This document shows, piece by piece, positions 35,291 to 43,486 of a stretch of 64,000 nucleotides of DNA; within the stretch, counting starts at the first letter, position 1; every line of letters begins with the position of its first letter. The position numbers and the translations under genes are program-made. The stretch is from assembly GCA_903822975.1 (NCBI GenBank), contig CAIJRD010000012.1, positions 186,001 through 250,000 on the forward strand, in the 5' to 3' direction. The DNA is from an uncultured Sinobacteraceae bacterium. GTDB taxonomy: Bacteria > Pseudomonadota > Gammaproteobacteria > Nevskiales > Nevskiaceae. The notes under the pieces were generated by a model. The model worked only from the letters and a program-made list of their open reading frames with translations, was not told where the DNA came from and ran no database searches.

Positions 35291-37066
35291 TCAACGCTCC
35301 TTCGCAGTTTCGCTGGCCAGATCCTCTTCGAACAATTGCTCGAGCTCGCGCGCCGATTCGCGTGCGGTCTGGATCAACTGCGCTTCGTCGCGATGCACCG
35401 CGAACTGCTTCAACAGCGTGTTGTGATCGTGGCTGCGGAAACGCTCGATGTCGCGCTCCACGTGATCGTCCGATTCGCCCAAGGCGCGCAACAAATCACC
35501 CGCCATTTTCAAGCTCGAGTAGTAGGCGCGACGGATCACGTCGTTGACGCCGAGATCCATCAGCTTGAGCGTATGCATGCGATCGGCCGAGACCGCGAAG
35601 ATGCGCAAGTGCGGAAAATTGCGCCGCACGGTTTCGGCGATACGCAGCGATTCTTCGAGGTTCGCGATTGCCAATACGAAGAATCGCGCATTGGCCGCCC
35701 CGGCAGCGCGCAGCACTTCGACGCGGCCGGCATCGCTGTAAAAAATACGATTGCCGAATTGCCGCACGAAATCGACGTGCTGCCAGTTCTTCTCCAGCAC
35801 CGTGAACGGGATCTTCTTTACGCGCAGCATGCGACCGAAGATCTGACCAAACGGACCGAAGCCGGCGATGATGACATCGTTGTCCGGCACGTTGATCTCG
35901 TCGTACGGCCGGGTCACCTCATCGTCGGCGCCGAGCAGTTTTGCCAGCAACAGATAGAGCGGCGGTGTTGCGATCATCGACGCGGTTACTGCGACCACCA
36001 GCAGATCGCGCAAGCCGCTATCGATGATGTCGGCGCCAACCGCGACGCCAAACAGCACGAAGGCGAACTCGCCACCTTGCGACATCGCGAAGCCGAGTCG
36101 AAGCGCTGCACGATTCGGCAGGCCATCGACACGGCCGATGAACACCAGTACGGCGGCCTTCACCAGCAGCAGCACCGCGACCACCGCGAACACCTTCAAG
36201 GGCTCATGCGCCAATAGCCCGAGATCGGCGGACATGCCCACCGCCATGAAAAACAGACCGAGCAGCAGCCCTTTGAACGGTTCGATGTCGGCCTGCAATT
36301 CGTGGCGATATTCGGAATCCGCCAGCAGTACACCGGCGAGAAACGCACCGAGCGACATCGACAAGCCCACCGCCGACATCGCCAGCGCCGTAGCGGTCAC
36401 CGTCAGCAATGCGGCCGCAGTGAAAATCTCCGGCACCTGAGTCGAGGCCAGCACCCGAAACACCGGCCGCAACAGGTAACGTCCACCGGCGACGACGACG
36501 GCAAGCGCGACGATTGCCTTGGCTGCGCCGATCCAGGCGCTGCCGCCGGCGGCCACCGCCGCATGCGCGCCGAGCAGCGGCAGCAGCGCGAGAAACGGAA
36601 TCACCGAGATATCCTGAAACAGCAGAATCGCAAATGCCGCGCGGCCGTGGCGATCAGCCAATTCCTTGCGCTCGCCGAGCATCTGCAGCACAAACGCCGT
36701 CGACGACATCGACAAGCCGAACCCGGCCACCAGCGCGGCGGCGACCGGCAGTTGTGTCGCGTATGCCAGTGCGGCCAGTAGCGCGGTGCTCAGCAACACC
36801 TGCGCGCCGCCAAGTCCGAACACTTGCTTGCGCAGCCGCCACAACCGGCTCGGCTGCAGTTCGAGGCCAATCACGAACAGCAGTAGCACCACGCCGAATT
36901 CGGAGAAATCCAGAATCTCGTCGACCTGCGTGATCAGACCGGCACCCCAGGGACCGATGACCATGCCCGCCGCGAGATAGCCGAGCACAGCACCAAGCCC
37001 CGCGCGCTTGAACAAGGGCACGGCGACAACGGCGGCAGCGAGGAACAGGACGATATCGATCAACAT
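35291..37066 (-). CDS. CPA2 monovalent cation:proton antiporter, KefB/KefC type
   Basis: 591 residues. The N-terminal part (1-385) has twelve hydrophobic segments of the Na+/H+ exchanger fold, beginning LFKRAGLGAVLGYLAAGMVIGP, with GLSMSSTAFVLQML and LLLFVIGLELQPSRLW, the latter two typical of Kef proteins. An RCK/TrkA-N Rossmann domain follows (about 400-515): VIIAGFGPFGQIFGRMLR. Kef systems release K+ in exchange for H+ and are gated by NAD(H) and glutathione adducts. A KefF/KefG-type ancillary subunit gene is not seen nearby. Confidence 0.92.
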   Translation of the reverse strand: MLIDIVLFLAAAVVAVPLFKRAGLGAVLGYLAAGMVIGPWGAGLITQVDEILDFSEFGVVLLLFVIGLELQPSRLWRLRKQVFGLGGAQVLLSTALLAALAYATQLPVAAALVAGFGLSMSSTAFVLQMLGERKELADRHGRAAFAILLFQDISVIPFLALLPLLGAHAAVAAGGSAWIGAAKAIVALAVVVAGGRYLLRPVFRVLASTQVPEIFTAAALLTVTATALAMSAVGLSMSLGAFLAGVLLADSEYRHELQADIEPFKGLLLGLFFMAVGMSADLGLLAHEPLKVFAVVAVLLLVKAAVLVFIGRVDGLPNRAALRLGFAMSQGGEFAFVLFGVAVGADIIDSGLRDLLVVAVTASMIATPPLYLLLAKLLGADDEVTRPYDEINVPDNDVIIAGFGPFGQIFGRMLRVKKIPFTVLEKNWQHVDFVRQFGNRIFYSDAGRVEVLRAAGAANARFFVLAIANLEESLRIAETVRRNFPHLRIFAVSADRMHTLKLMDLGVNDVIRRAYYSSLKMAGDLLRALGESDDHVERDIERFRSHDHNTLLKQFAVHRDEAQLIQTARESARELEQLFEEDLASETAKER

Positions 37067-37087
37067 GACGAGGCGTATAGCAGGCGC

Positions 37088-37216
37088 GTGCGCAAGAACG
37101 GTTACAACAGGGACGGTTACAACAGGGACGGTTACGACAGGGACAGTTACTACAAGGACGATTACAACAGGAACAGTTACAACGACGAACCAGAATTCCT
37201 TTATCGTTCGCGTTAA
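37088..37216 (+). CDS. Possible 42-residue Tyr/Asn/Arg/Asp-rich repeat peptide
   Basis: A frame from GTG 37088 to TAA 37216 reads the 15-bp tandem repeats as GYNRD, GYNRD, GYDRD, SYYKD, DYNRN, SYNDE, then PEFLYRSR. This is a coherent low-complexity sequence, while the other frame gives a Thr/Gly/Val repeat. There is no good Shine-Dalgarno, and the region may simply be the 5' leader of pldA. The chance of a repeat producing one attractive frame is high. Confidence 0.25.
   Translation: MRKNGYNRDGYNRDGYDRDSYYKDDYNRNSYNDEPEFLYRSR
37100..37189. repeat. Six 15-bp tandem repeats
   Basis: Units of ggttacaacagggac start at 37100, 37115, 37130, 37145, 37160 and 37175; the first two are identical and later ones decay. 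The array sits in the 171-bp divergent spacer between the Kef antiporter gene and pldA, close to where promoters of both would lie. Confidence 0.9.
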
Positions 37217-37237
37217 ATCTATTAGGGGACCAGCATC

Positions 37238-38308
37238 ATGCAGCGAGTCGGCATCATCTTAGCCTGTGGGTTTACGCTTCTGCTCTGTGCGGAAGCGCAG
37301 GCGCAGACCAACGTGGCCCCGGTGGCCGCCACCGATTCCGGTTCGATTCAACAAGCGCGTCCGCCCGATGCGAAGACGCCGGCGACCGCCGCCGAAGTGC
37401 CGCTGACGGGCGACGCGCCCGCACCCGTAACCGAACCCGGCGCTCCGGTTACCGCGACGGCGCCGATCGTACCGAACATACCCAGCGCGCCGACCGCCGC
37501 ACCTGCTTCGATTGCCGGCAGCGATCCGATGACGCCGAGCGTGGAGCGCAAGCGTGGCGCGTTCGAAGCCGATCCGGACGCCTATTCGGTGATCAGCGCA
37601 GGTTCGGGATTGTCTTTGCACAAGCCGATGTTCCTGCTGCCGGCAACCTACAGCGAGGAATATCACGGCAAGAAAACCGAGATGCTGTTCCAGATCAGTC
37701 TCAAGCAGCGCTTGTTCGGCATTCCGCTGTATCTGGGCTACACGCAGAAATCGTTCTGGCAGGCGTACAACCAGAAGCGCTCCACCCCGTTCCGCGAAAC
37801 CGATTACAACCCGGAAATCTTCTATCGCTTCATTCCCGCCGATCGCGAGCGCTGGCTGCATCTGGGCGCGGATTTCGGATTCGAGCACGAATCCAACGGC
37901 AAGGACCTGCCCGACTCGCGCAGCTGGAACCGTATTTACTTTGCGCCGTTTCAGGCCGCAGGCGAGCACATCATCTACTGGAAGTGGTGGTATCGCCTGC
38001 CGGAAGACAAGAGCAAGCCGCGCACCGACCCCGATCGCGACGACAACCCGGATATCCAGAGCTATTACGGTTACAGCGAACTGCACTACGAGCAGCAGCT
38101 TTTCGACAAACACCTCGCTTCGTTCATGCTGCGCTGGAACCCGGTGACCGGCCGTGCCGGCGCGAACTTTACCTATACGATTCCGAACAACAAGGATGAT
38201 CCGAGCTTCTTCTGGATGCTCTACATGTTCCAGGGTTACGGCGAAGATCTGTTGAACTACAACCACTCGGTGTTCCGCATCGGATTGGGGGTCGCGCTGG
38301 CGCGCTGA
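37238..38308 (+). CDS. pldA: Outer-membrane phospholipase A (OMPLA)
   Basis: 356 residues; AGGGGA lies eight bases before ATG 37238. A signal peptide (LLLCAEAQAQT) leads into a Pro/Ala/Thr-rich extension (about residues 25-110), then the 12-strand barrel. Motifs match OMPLA: GYTQKSFWQAYN, FRETDYNPEIFYRF, and GFEHESNGKDLPDSRSWNR with the catalytic His and Ser and the supporting Asn. The enzyme hydrolyses phospholipids in the outer leaflet upon membrane damage or dimerisation. E. coli PldA lacks the long extension, so this one is about 65 residues longer. Confidence 0.93.
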   Translation: MQRVGIILACGFTLLLCAEAQAQTNVAPVAATDSGSIQQARPPDAKTPATAAEVPLTGDAPAPVTEPGAPVTATAPIVPNIPSAPTAAPASIAGSDPMTPSVERKRGAFEADPDAYSVISAGSGLSLHKPMFLLPATYSEEYHGKKTEMLFQISLKQRLFGIPLYLGYTQKSFWQAYNQKRSTPFRETDYNPEIFYRFIPADRERWLHLGADFGFEHESNGKDLPDSRSWNRIYFAPFQAAGEHIIYWKWWYRLPEDKSKPRTDPDRDDNPDIQSYYGYSELHYEQQLFDKHLASFMLRWNPVTGRAGANFTYTIPNNKDDPSFFWMLYMFQGYGEDLLNYNHSVFRIGLGVALAR

Positions 38309-38394
38309 GCACCGCGTTGTTGAGTGCACGATGGCGCGTCGCCGCAGGACTGCTGCGACACGTCATCGCAAACAAGCTGTTGCAGCATCGGTAC

Positions 38395-38420
38395 CAGGAT
38401 TGGTACACAGGATTGGTACA
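38395..38420. repeat. Two 13-bp direct repeats before the HEAVEK-family gene
   Basis: caggattggtaca occurs at 38395 and 38408 with a third partial copy (caggat) at 38421. It is immediately upstream of the Shine-Dalgarno AAGGA (38430-38434). Confidence 0.85.
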
Positions 38421-38441
38421 CAGGATCGCAAGGAATCGACC

Positions 38442-39023
38442 ATGTACGAAAAGCACGGAGTCAATCGGAACGGCAGACGCCGCCACCATATTGCCGACTG
38501 GGAAATCAGCAGCGAGATGATGGATCACGCGCTGCGCTCGATCCGCGCGCGAGCGCACCTCGAACGCAGCTACGACATCCCCTATCTAGCCGGCTACAGC
38601 CTCGACGGCCACACGATCTTCATCGACCGGCATATGCCGAAAAGCTTTGTCTACAAGGGTCGACGCGTGTTCACCGATCGATTCCTGATCGTGCACGAGG
38701 CCGTTGAAAAATCGCTGATCCAACTGCTCGGCATGCACTACCTCACCGCCCACCAGATCGCGCTGCGTGCGGAACAAGCGGCGGTGCGCGCCGAAGGCAT
38801 CACTTGGCGCGCATACGACGGCTTCATGCAGCAGTACATCAAGGTGATCGGCGACGAAGACTTGTCGCGCGTGCCGGAAACACTGGACCTCACGCCCTAT
38901 CGCGATTTTCACGATACGGCGGAATTGAAAAAGATGCGGGCGACAACCGTCGCCGTTGAAGCCAAGCCCGCCAAGCCGCTGTCGCCACGAATTCCGGCGG
39001 CCGCCCCCAAGCCGAAGATCTAG
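38442..39023 (+). CDS. Conserved hypothetical protein with HEAVEK motif
   Basis: 193 residues from ATG 38442 with AAGGA eight bases upstream. The central block is distinctive: TIFIDRHMPKSF, DRFLIVHEAVEKSLIQLLGM, YLTAHQIALRAEQAAV, then GDEDLSRVPETLDLTPYRD. The HEAVEK with a later histidine recalls metal-binding HExxE/HExxH helices of hydrolases, but I know of no characterised member. Similar hypothetical proteins are known to me from alphaproteobacteria. The last 25 residues are Pro/Ala/Lys-rich. It sits 12 bp before the fRMsr gene and probably forms an operon with it. Confidence 0.75.
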   Translation: MYEKHGVNRNGRRRHHIADWEISSEMMDHALRSIRARAHLERSYDIPYLAGYSLDGHTIFIDRHMPKSFVYKGRRVFTDRFLIVHEAVEKSLIQLLGMHYLTAHQIALRAEQAAVRAEGITWRAYDGFMQQYIKVIGDEDLSRVPETLDLTPYRDFHDTAELKKMRATTVAVEAKPAKPLSPRIPAAAPKPKI

Positions 39024-39035
39024 CGCGGAGGCGCG

Positions 39036-39548
39036 ATGTTCCAGACGACCGAAGCCCCTTCCGGGTTGGACAAGCCAGGCGTCTACGCGCTGCTGGCCGA
39101 ACAGGCCCAGGCACTGTTTGCCGGCGAGCGCAACGCGATTGCCAATGCCGCCAATCTGGCTGCGCTGCTCTGGTATGGCCTACCCGAGCTGAACTGGGCC
39201 GGCTTCTATCTCTTCGATGGCAAGGAACTGGTGCTGGGACCGTTTCAGGGCAAGCCCGCGTGTATCCGGATTGCACTGGCCCGTGGCGTCTGCGGCACTG
39301 CGGCCAGCACGCGCCGCACCCAGATCGTGGAAGACGTGCATCGCTTCCCCGGACATATTGCTTGCGACGCGGCGTCCAACTCCGAAATCGTCGTTCCGCT
39401 GATCTGGAATGAGCAGCTGATCGGGGTACTCGACCTCGACAGCCCACAACTCGCACGCTTCGACCCGGTGGATGCCGCCGGGCTGTCGTCGATTGCGCAA
39501 ATCTGGCTGGCCGCCAGCGATACCGAGCGCCTGCGGCACGCCGCTTAG
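39036..39548 (+). CDS. Free-methionine-(R)-sulfoxide reductase, GAF fold (MsrC)
   Basis: 170 residues; GGAGG precedes ATG 39036. The GAF domain has all fRMsr marks: NAANLAALLWYGLPELNWAG, LGPFQGKPACIRI, RGVCGTAA and FPGHIACDAASNSEIV, including the three cysteines used in catalysis. It reduces free methionine-(R)-sulfoxide using thioredoxin, a defence against oxidative damage. The 12-bp spacing from the unknown HEAVEK gene suggests co-expression and a possible link to stress. Confidence 0.93.
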   Translation: MFQTTEAPSGLDKPGVYALLAEQAQALFAGERNAIANAANLAALLWYGLPELNWAGFYLFDGKELVLGPFQGKPACIRIALARGVCGTAASTRRTQIVEDVHRFPGHIACDAASNSEIVVPLIWNEQLIGVLDLDSPQLARFDPVDAAGLSSIAQIWLAASDTERLRHAA

Positions 39549-39851
39549 CCGACTGCCCGACGCTTCATTGCATGGGCCGCCGGGCGAGCTAAACCCTTTA
39601 CCGCGCCAATCGATTGCGCGACGACGATCCGATCCAGCGTGAACACGCCGATGCGACGGCGTTCGCTATAACAATCAGGTCAGTCATTGTCATTGACATT
39701 GTCATCGCCATCGCCATCGCCATCGCCATCGCTGGGCCACCCAGAACGCCAGCATTCAATGACTTCGCTCACCGCCGCAAGTTTCTTGCATCCAAATTCG
39801 CAGTCACACGTATAGAACTAGATATAAAGAAGTTTTCCAGGGAGTGGAATC
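39549..39851. other. 303-bp gap with hexamer repeats and a possible promoter
   Basis: Eight hexamers (catcgc or cattgt/cattga) run from 39685 to 39732. Downstream an AT-rich stretch (39786-39830) includes TTGCAT and TATAGA about 19 bases apart, a weak promoter candidate for the small membrane-protein gene at 39852. Confidence 0.5.
39685..39732. repeat. Eight tandem hexamers (cat-cgc type)
   Basis: Three cattg(t/a) units are followed by five exact catcgc units. If read in the + frame they code a Val/Ile/Ala-Ile alternation but lie outside any supported gene. Confidence 0.85.
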
Positions 39852-40037
39852 TTGAGCGTGCCGACCGTTTGCAGTCTGGTGATGGCCCTACTCGCGATCT
39901 TTTCGGCGGCGCCGTGGTGGAGTTGGTCGAAGGCATGGGGATATCTCCCGATGGCCTCCGTTGCCGTGCTTCTGATGGTCGGTGTGCTGGCGTTGGTTTA
40001 TGGACCGACCGCCGAGCCCGATTCGGAGCAATCCTAA
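39852..40037 (+). CDS. DUF3309-like small membrane protein
   Basis: 61 residues from TTG 39852; GGGAG at 39840-39844 supports it. Two hydrophobic segments flank PWWSWSKAWGYLP, which is the spacing and Trp/Ser/Gly-Tyr signature of DUF3309 proteins (small two-helix membrane proteins of unknown function). The C-terminus is acidic (EPDSEQS). It probably has its own promoter in the AT-rich sequence just upstream. Function is unknown. Confidence 0.7.
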   Translation: MSVPTVCSLVMALLAIFSAAPWWSWSKAWGYLPMASVAVLLMVGVLALVYGPTAEPDSEQS

Positions 40038-40733
40038 GCCCCTGAAACCCCAGCTTCGAAAGTCGTGACGGACAAATCTGGCGCCCGACCGATGCCAAGC
40101 CGCCGGTTACGCATGCGTGGTCCAACACGAAACCTGGCGCGGAACGATCAAAGCTGTCGATCGACCGTCGCAGTTTCGAACCGGGAAGGCCTGCCCTTGA
40201 CTCGGCTACTGCAGAACCGAATCAGGACTAGGCGAACGCCGAGCGCGACTCAAGGTGGCGTACCCGAAGCCGGTCGGGCAAGCATTAATCATCCTGGCAA
40301 CATGGCCGCCGAAAGCATTTCCGCAACCAATTGCTCCGCAAGGGGTCTTGTCCTCCGTACGCAGTACAGTTCCAAGCCGTGTGACGACGTAAGCTATCTC
40401 AGCGTACGTCTGGGTTTGCCGCTCAAAGGAGAGGTTCTAAACGGGGACCCTCGCAATGGGAGCGATTGGAAAAGGAACGTGACCCAGCAAGCTGGTCCAG
40501 GGTTTGCTCAGACTTCCTGGGAATGATGTCGGTCGAACAGCGATTGAGACCTGCGTCATAACGGCAATTGAATTGCAGCTGTTTGGGGAACAGGGAGCTA
40601 GCCTTACAACGTAAAGTGATCTTTGCAGCGTGGGAGCTGTCAATGTCGTTAGCAGGGCCACAACAACGATGATATTCGCGCACGACCGGCAGTCAGGCGT
40701 GCTTTGGGAGTGGTGGGTGAAAGGGAGCGGATC
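40038..40733. other. 696-bp gap, no gene recognised
   Basis: Several short frames cross it (the longest 153 residues) but none has family-like content, a Shine-Dalgarno or stable codon bias. AGGGAG at 40722-40727 serves csrA. This is one of the least gene-dense stretches in the window and lies in the accessory-looking part. Confidence 0.5.
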
Positions 40734-40949
40734 ATGCTGATTTTGACGCGGGGAGCCGGCGAAACGCTGGTGATTGGCAGCGACATCACGATTACGGTAC
40801 TCGGCGTAAAAGGCACCCAGGTGCGACTCGGAATCATCGCTCCCAAGCACGTCAGCGTGCATCGACAGGAAGTATTCGAACGGATCACCACGCTGAAGCA
40901 GGATGAAGCTGCCGGCGTTTCACCAAAGGACGCGCCGACAGAGCGCTGA
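40734..40949 (+). CDS. csrA: Carbon storage regulator CsrA/RsmA
   Basis: 71 residues from ATG 40734. The CsrA fold is complete: MLILTR, then [42 protein letters not shown]. The RNA-contacting residues Leu4, Arg6 and Arg44 (VHR) are present, so it can bind GGA motifs near ribosome-binding sites and control translation. An Ala/Gly substitution occurs at the usual second Arg/Val of the first strand (TRGAGE). The tail is acidic. A divergent second paralog lies 1.3 kb away. Confidence 0.93.
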   Translation: MLILTRGAGETLVIGSDITITVLGVKGTQVRLGIIAPKHVSVHRQEVFERITTLKQDEAAGVSPKDAPTER

Positions 40950-41310
40950 ACCGCGCCGCCATTCGCAGACGATTCGAATCCTGAACGCGCACTACAGAAT
41001 GCGTCGCAGTTTGTAGTGGACCGGTAGGGCGTCGGCACCGCCTTCCGAGACGCGTGGCGCAGCTTCAAGCCGCCAGTGAGATCCGGAATTCCAATAGTTT
41101 CGAAGTGCGCTTCAAAGCACGCGGATCGCGCCTGAGTTCACCCTCCCCGCCCACATCGCAGCCGCTTTTTTGCGCGTTTTTTCGTTCCTACGCGCCCTAC
41201 AGGCCGAGGCGTTTGAATCGGTCGCTATGCCGTCGCGTTCTTTAAGACGCGAATCGAGAAGACGTACAACGAAACGTTTCCGCACCGCCCGCTCACACCG
41301 CATTCAGCCG
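40950..41310. other. 361-bp gap, no gene recognised
   Basis: Between the + strand csrA and the end of the minus-strand trio. Small GC-rich hairpin potential (gtcgcgttctttaagacgcga near 41231) without a T-run. Nothing else was seen. Confidence 0.45.
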
Positions 41311-41760
41311 TTAGTCCGGCATCTGCTCCGCGGCTGCCAGCAGCCAGTTGCTGAAGATATGGATGATGTCGGAAGGTCCGTAAATCGTGTCCTGCGGCAA
41401 GGCCAGTTCATCGATCGGCTGCAAATCGCTCACGCTTACCGGCACCAGCACGCCTTCCGGGCTGCAGTACGCCGAGGCGATATCCTGCAAGGCGCCGGTA
41501 TTCGGATCGACGCGGACAAAACGGTAGCGCGCATCATCTCGGGTGGGACGAACTGCCAACAGGAGTTGATATTCGAATCCGCAGTAGTGCACCTGCACAC
41601 CGGACTCACCGCTGGCGACGGTGACCTCGATCCCACGCTTGCGCAATGTTGCCGCCGTTAGCGGCAATTGCCGGCAGAACTCGTTGAATTGTTCGACTCG
41701 TAGAGCAAAGCATTCCTGAATCGATTTCAGGCGCGCGATCGACTGATCAGCGTCTTGCAT
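41311..41760 (-). CDS. Conserved hypothetical protein, 149 residues
   Basis: I do not recognise a family. No signal peptide or membrane helix is visible. It is a mixed alpha/beta soluble protein beginning with a helical stretch (residues 1-45), then VQVHYCGFEYQLLLAVRPTRDDARY and ALQDIASAYCSPEGVLVPV. It lies downstream of the small membrane protein and csrA2 in the same direction (gap 149 bp) and may be in that operon. No Shine-Dalgarno is strong; weak GGAA upstream. Confidence 0.6.
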   Translation of the reverse strand: MQDADQSIARLKSIQECFALRVEQFNEFCRQLPLTAATLRKRGIEVTVASGESGVQVHYCGFEYQLLLAVRPTRDDARYRFVRVDPNTGALQDIASAYCSPEGVLVPVSVSDLQPIDELALPQDTIYGPSDIIHIFSNWLLAAAEQMPD

Positions 41761-41909
41761 GAGTTATTCCGAATGGGTGACAGGCAATTGGATCGGCTTT
41801 TGGGGCCGCGCGAACGAAGGGGTGTCGACCGACACCCAAGCATCGTCAGGCGTTTCGAGTGCCAACGGCGCGATTCGTTCCTCGAATTCGCAGGTCGCCC
41901 AAGCCTTAT

Positions 41910-42278
41910 TCAGGACGTGGGCAGTCCGTACACACGACGCAGTTGCTGGCTCACCCGCCGGTGCTTTCGGCCTGCCGATTCAGCCGCCAGCAATGCCGCA
42001 ATCGAAGCCATGCAGAGGGCGACCGCGAGGATGTGGAGCAGTGGCGAACGCCAAGCGGGCGCACCGAGGTAGATCACACAGGCCAGCCCCGAAGACAGTG
42101 CCAGCCACTGCGCGATGCGGCTGAACGTCGTCCCTTGCCAGGCGAGGAGCGTCAAGTGCAATTGCAGGTCCTCGACGTCCTCGGCGGTAGCGCGCACCGC
42201 AGGACGATCGCGATTCGCATCGCCAAGCTCGGCGTGCAGCCAGAGCGAGTTCCTATTCGCCGATCGGCTTCGGCGCAT
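41910..42278 (-). CDS. Small two-helix membrane protein, hypothetical
   Basis: 122 residues. Two hydrophobic helices (about 58-76 and 84-100) separated by a short PAW turn and preceded by a charged, helical N-terminus. The start overlaps the end of csrA2 by 26 bp on the same strand, so translation may be coupled. No characterised family is recognised. The start is uncertain, as GTG further in (giving about 95 residues) is also possible. Confidence 0.55.
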   Translation of the reverse strand: MRRSRSANRNSLWLHAELGDANRDRPAVRATAEDVEDLQLHLTLLAWQGTTFSRIAQWLALSSGLACVIYLGAPAWRSPLLHILAVALCMASIAALLAAESAGRKHRRVSQQLRRVYGLPTS

Positions 42279-42480
42279 GCGCCGGGTCCGCCTGTTGCGG
42301 GTCGCCCTGGGCGAGCGCCGGAGAAGACTTCTGGCGCTGGCTCGGCAGCTTGCTCACCGGCACCGATCGGGGCGCGATGATGCCGATCGAGACCAGTTCT
42401 TTCTTGACGTCTTGCACGACGACGACGACGTCCTCGCCGATGCGGACCGACTCGCCAATCTTGCGAATTAATACGAGCAC
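42253..42480 (-). CDS. Divergent CsrA-family paralog with altered RNA-binding residues
   Basis: 75 residues from GTG 42480, with GAGGAT at about the right distance. The first 38 residues align with CsrA: MLVLIRKIGESVRIGEDVVVVV and IGIIAPRSV. The key region then changes: PVSKLPSQ replaces the VHREE(I/V) helix, so Arg44 is Lys and a proline follows. GVKGxxVRIG has become DVKKELVSIG. The tail is a Pro/Ala/Gln-rich sequence of about 25 residues. It may not bind GGA-type RNA in the usual way; heterodimers with the full CsrA are possible. Confidence 0.75.
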   Translation of the reverse strand: MLVLIRKIGESVRIGEDVVVVVQDVKKELVSIGIIAPRSVPVSKLPSQRQKSSPALAQGDPQQADPAHAPKPIGE

Positions 42481-43031
42481 GGACGATCCTCAAGCAGGCA
42501 GTCGATTGCCATCCAAGCGTGGCACCGCCTCGACGAGTCTTCGCGGATGCCGCCAGCAACTGCCGGAACCGACGGCCTTTTCCCTGTACCTCATTCAGCC
42601 CGAATGCAGGGGCGCAAACAATCGGTCTTTAGTACGGCTTTCGCGGTGCGCGACTCGCGGTTTGCGGTTTGCGGTTTGCGGTTTGCGGTTTGCGGTTTGC
42701 GGTTTGCGGTTCGCGGTTTGCGGTTCGCGGTTTCGCATCCACTTCAGACTGAGGTGTCCGCGCAGGTGACGCCGGCCACCACCCACTCAAACGACCTGCT
42801 TAACGAAGACGAGCGGTGCGAGGCCGACGATGATGCCGATGCTTTCAGCCCTCCAACGACGGTCGCAATTGCCCCCCTCGATCGCCACCAAGTTTGGCGC
42901 TCGAATGTACTTATGGACTCACATCGACACTGCCCCAGCCGCGACGACCCGCCGCTTGGAATGGTCCGTGCTTGCAGTGAAGACGGGCGTTCAGTCGAAC
43001 GCCGACACGTTTCGCTTTTTGGAGCGCTTCG
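42481..43031. other. 551-bp gap with a 7-bp tandem repeat
   Basis: It contains an 11-unit heptamer array (42657-42733). Short frames on both strands pass through it but do not look coding. GGAG at 43020-43023 serves the gene at 43032. Confidence 0.5.
42657..42733. repeat. Eleven tandem 7-bp repeats (gcggttt)
   Basis: The heptamer gcggttt repeats without interruption from 42657. Eight units are identical; three near the end differ by a T-to-C change (gcggttc), in units 8 and 10. It is G/T-strand biased, and the unit resembles telomere-like GGTTT words, though this is coincidental in a bacterial chromosome. Confidence 0.95.
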
Positions 43032-43277
43032 ATGGGCAAGCAGAGACTGAGGGGACCGACCCTGACGATGGGCGTGAACCAGGACGAAGAAGGCCGTGTC
43101 TTCTGGTTCATTGCCCGCCTGGAAAACGGCGAGATCCGCGACATCGAGTTTTCGCGCGATCACTTCGACAGCGTGACCAAAGCGCGCATTAGCGGATTTG
43201 CCGAGATCGATCGGCGCCAACATTCGTCGCGTCGTAGCAGCGCACTGGCCCCGGTGATGCAAGCAGCAGCCGGCTAG
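43032..43277 (+). CDS. Hypothetical protein, 81 residues
   Basis: Start ATG 43032 has GGAG eight bases upstream. The sequence has no signal peptide and no membrane helix. It has a beta-rich core, GVNQDEEGRVFWFIARLENGEI and then DIEFSRDHFDSVTKARISG, with a basic tail rich in Arg and His (DRRQHSSRR). No family recognised. Its compact size and position in the cluster with two CsrA genes make a regulatory role possible, but I cannot support one. Confidence 0.55.
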   Translation: MGKQRLRGPTLTMGVNQDEEGRVFWFIARLENGEIRDIEFSRDHFDSVTKARISGFAEIDRRQHSSRRSSALAPVMQAAAG

Positions 43278-43450
43278 CCACCCGGCTGGCGATGCTGCAA
43301 GGCCCCCGAGGACGAGCCGTAACGCAATCGCGGATTTAATCAGCCGATCTCGCGGCTTGAGCACGATCGCAGGGCGCATCGTCGCTCGGGCTCGCGCCAA
43401 CCGTTGCCAGCTGTTCATGTCGGGTTCATTGCGTCGGGTGTAGGGTTGCC

Positions 43451-43470
43451 GTTGTCGAATCAACGACAAC
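43451..43470 (+). promoter_or_regulatory. Inverted repeat upstream of the His/Asp-rich protein gene
   Basis: gttgtcg - aatcaa - cgacaac, perfect 7-bp arms, 17 bases before the start ATG at 43487 and just before AGGA. It may be an operator for a dimeric regulator or an RNA hairpin near the ribosome-binding site. Confidence 0.5.
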
Positions 43471-43486
43471 TAGGAACACTCGCCCC

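Noticed and set aside
40065..40526. 153-residue frame in the gap before csrA
   Set aside because: No Shine-Dalgarno, no family likeness, mixed composition; looks like chance openness.
42657..42733. Telomere or other specialised chromosome end
   Set aside because: The gcggttt unit resembles telomere words, but it is a short internal array in a continuous gene-rich chromosome with genes on both sides.
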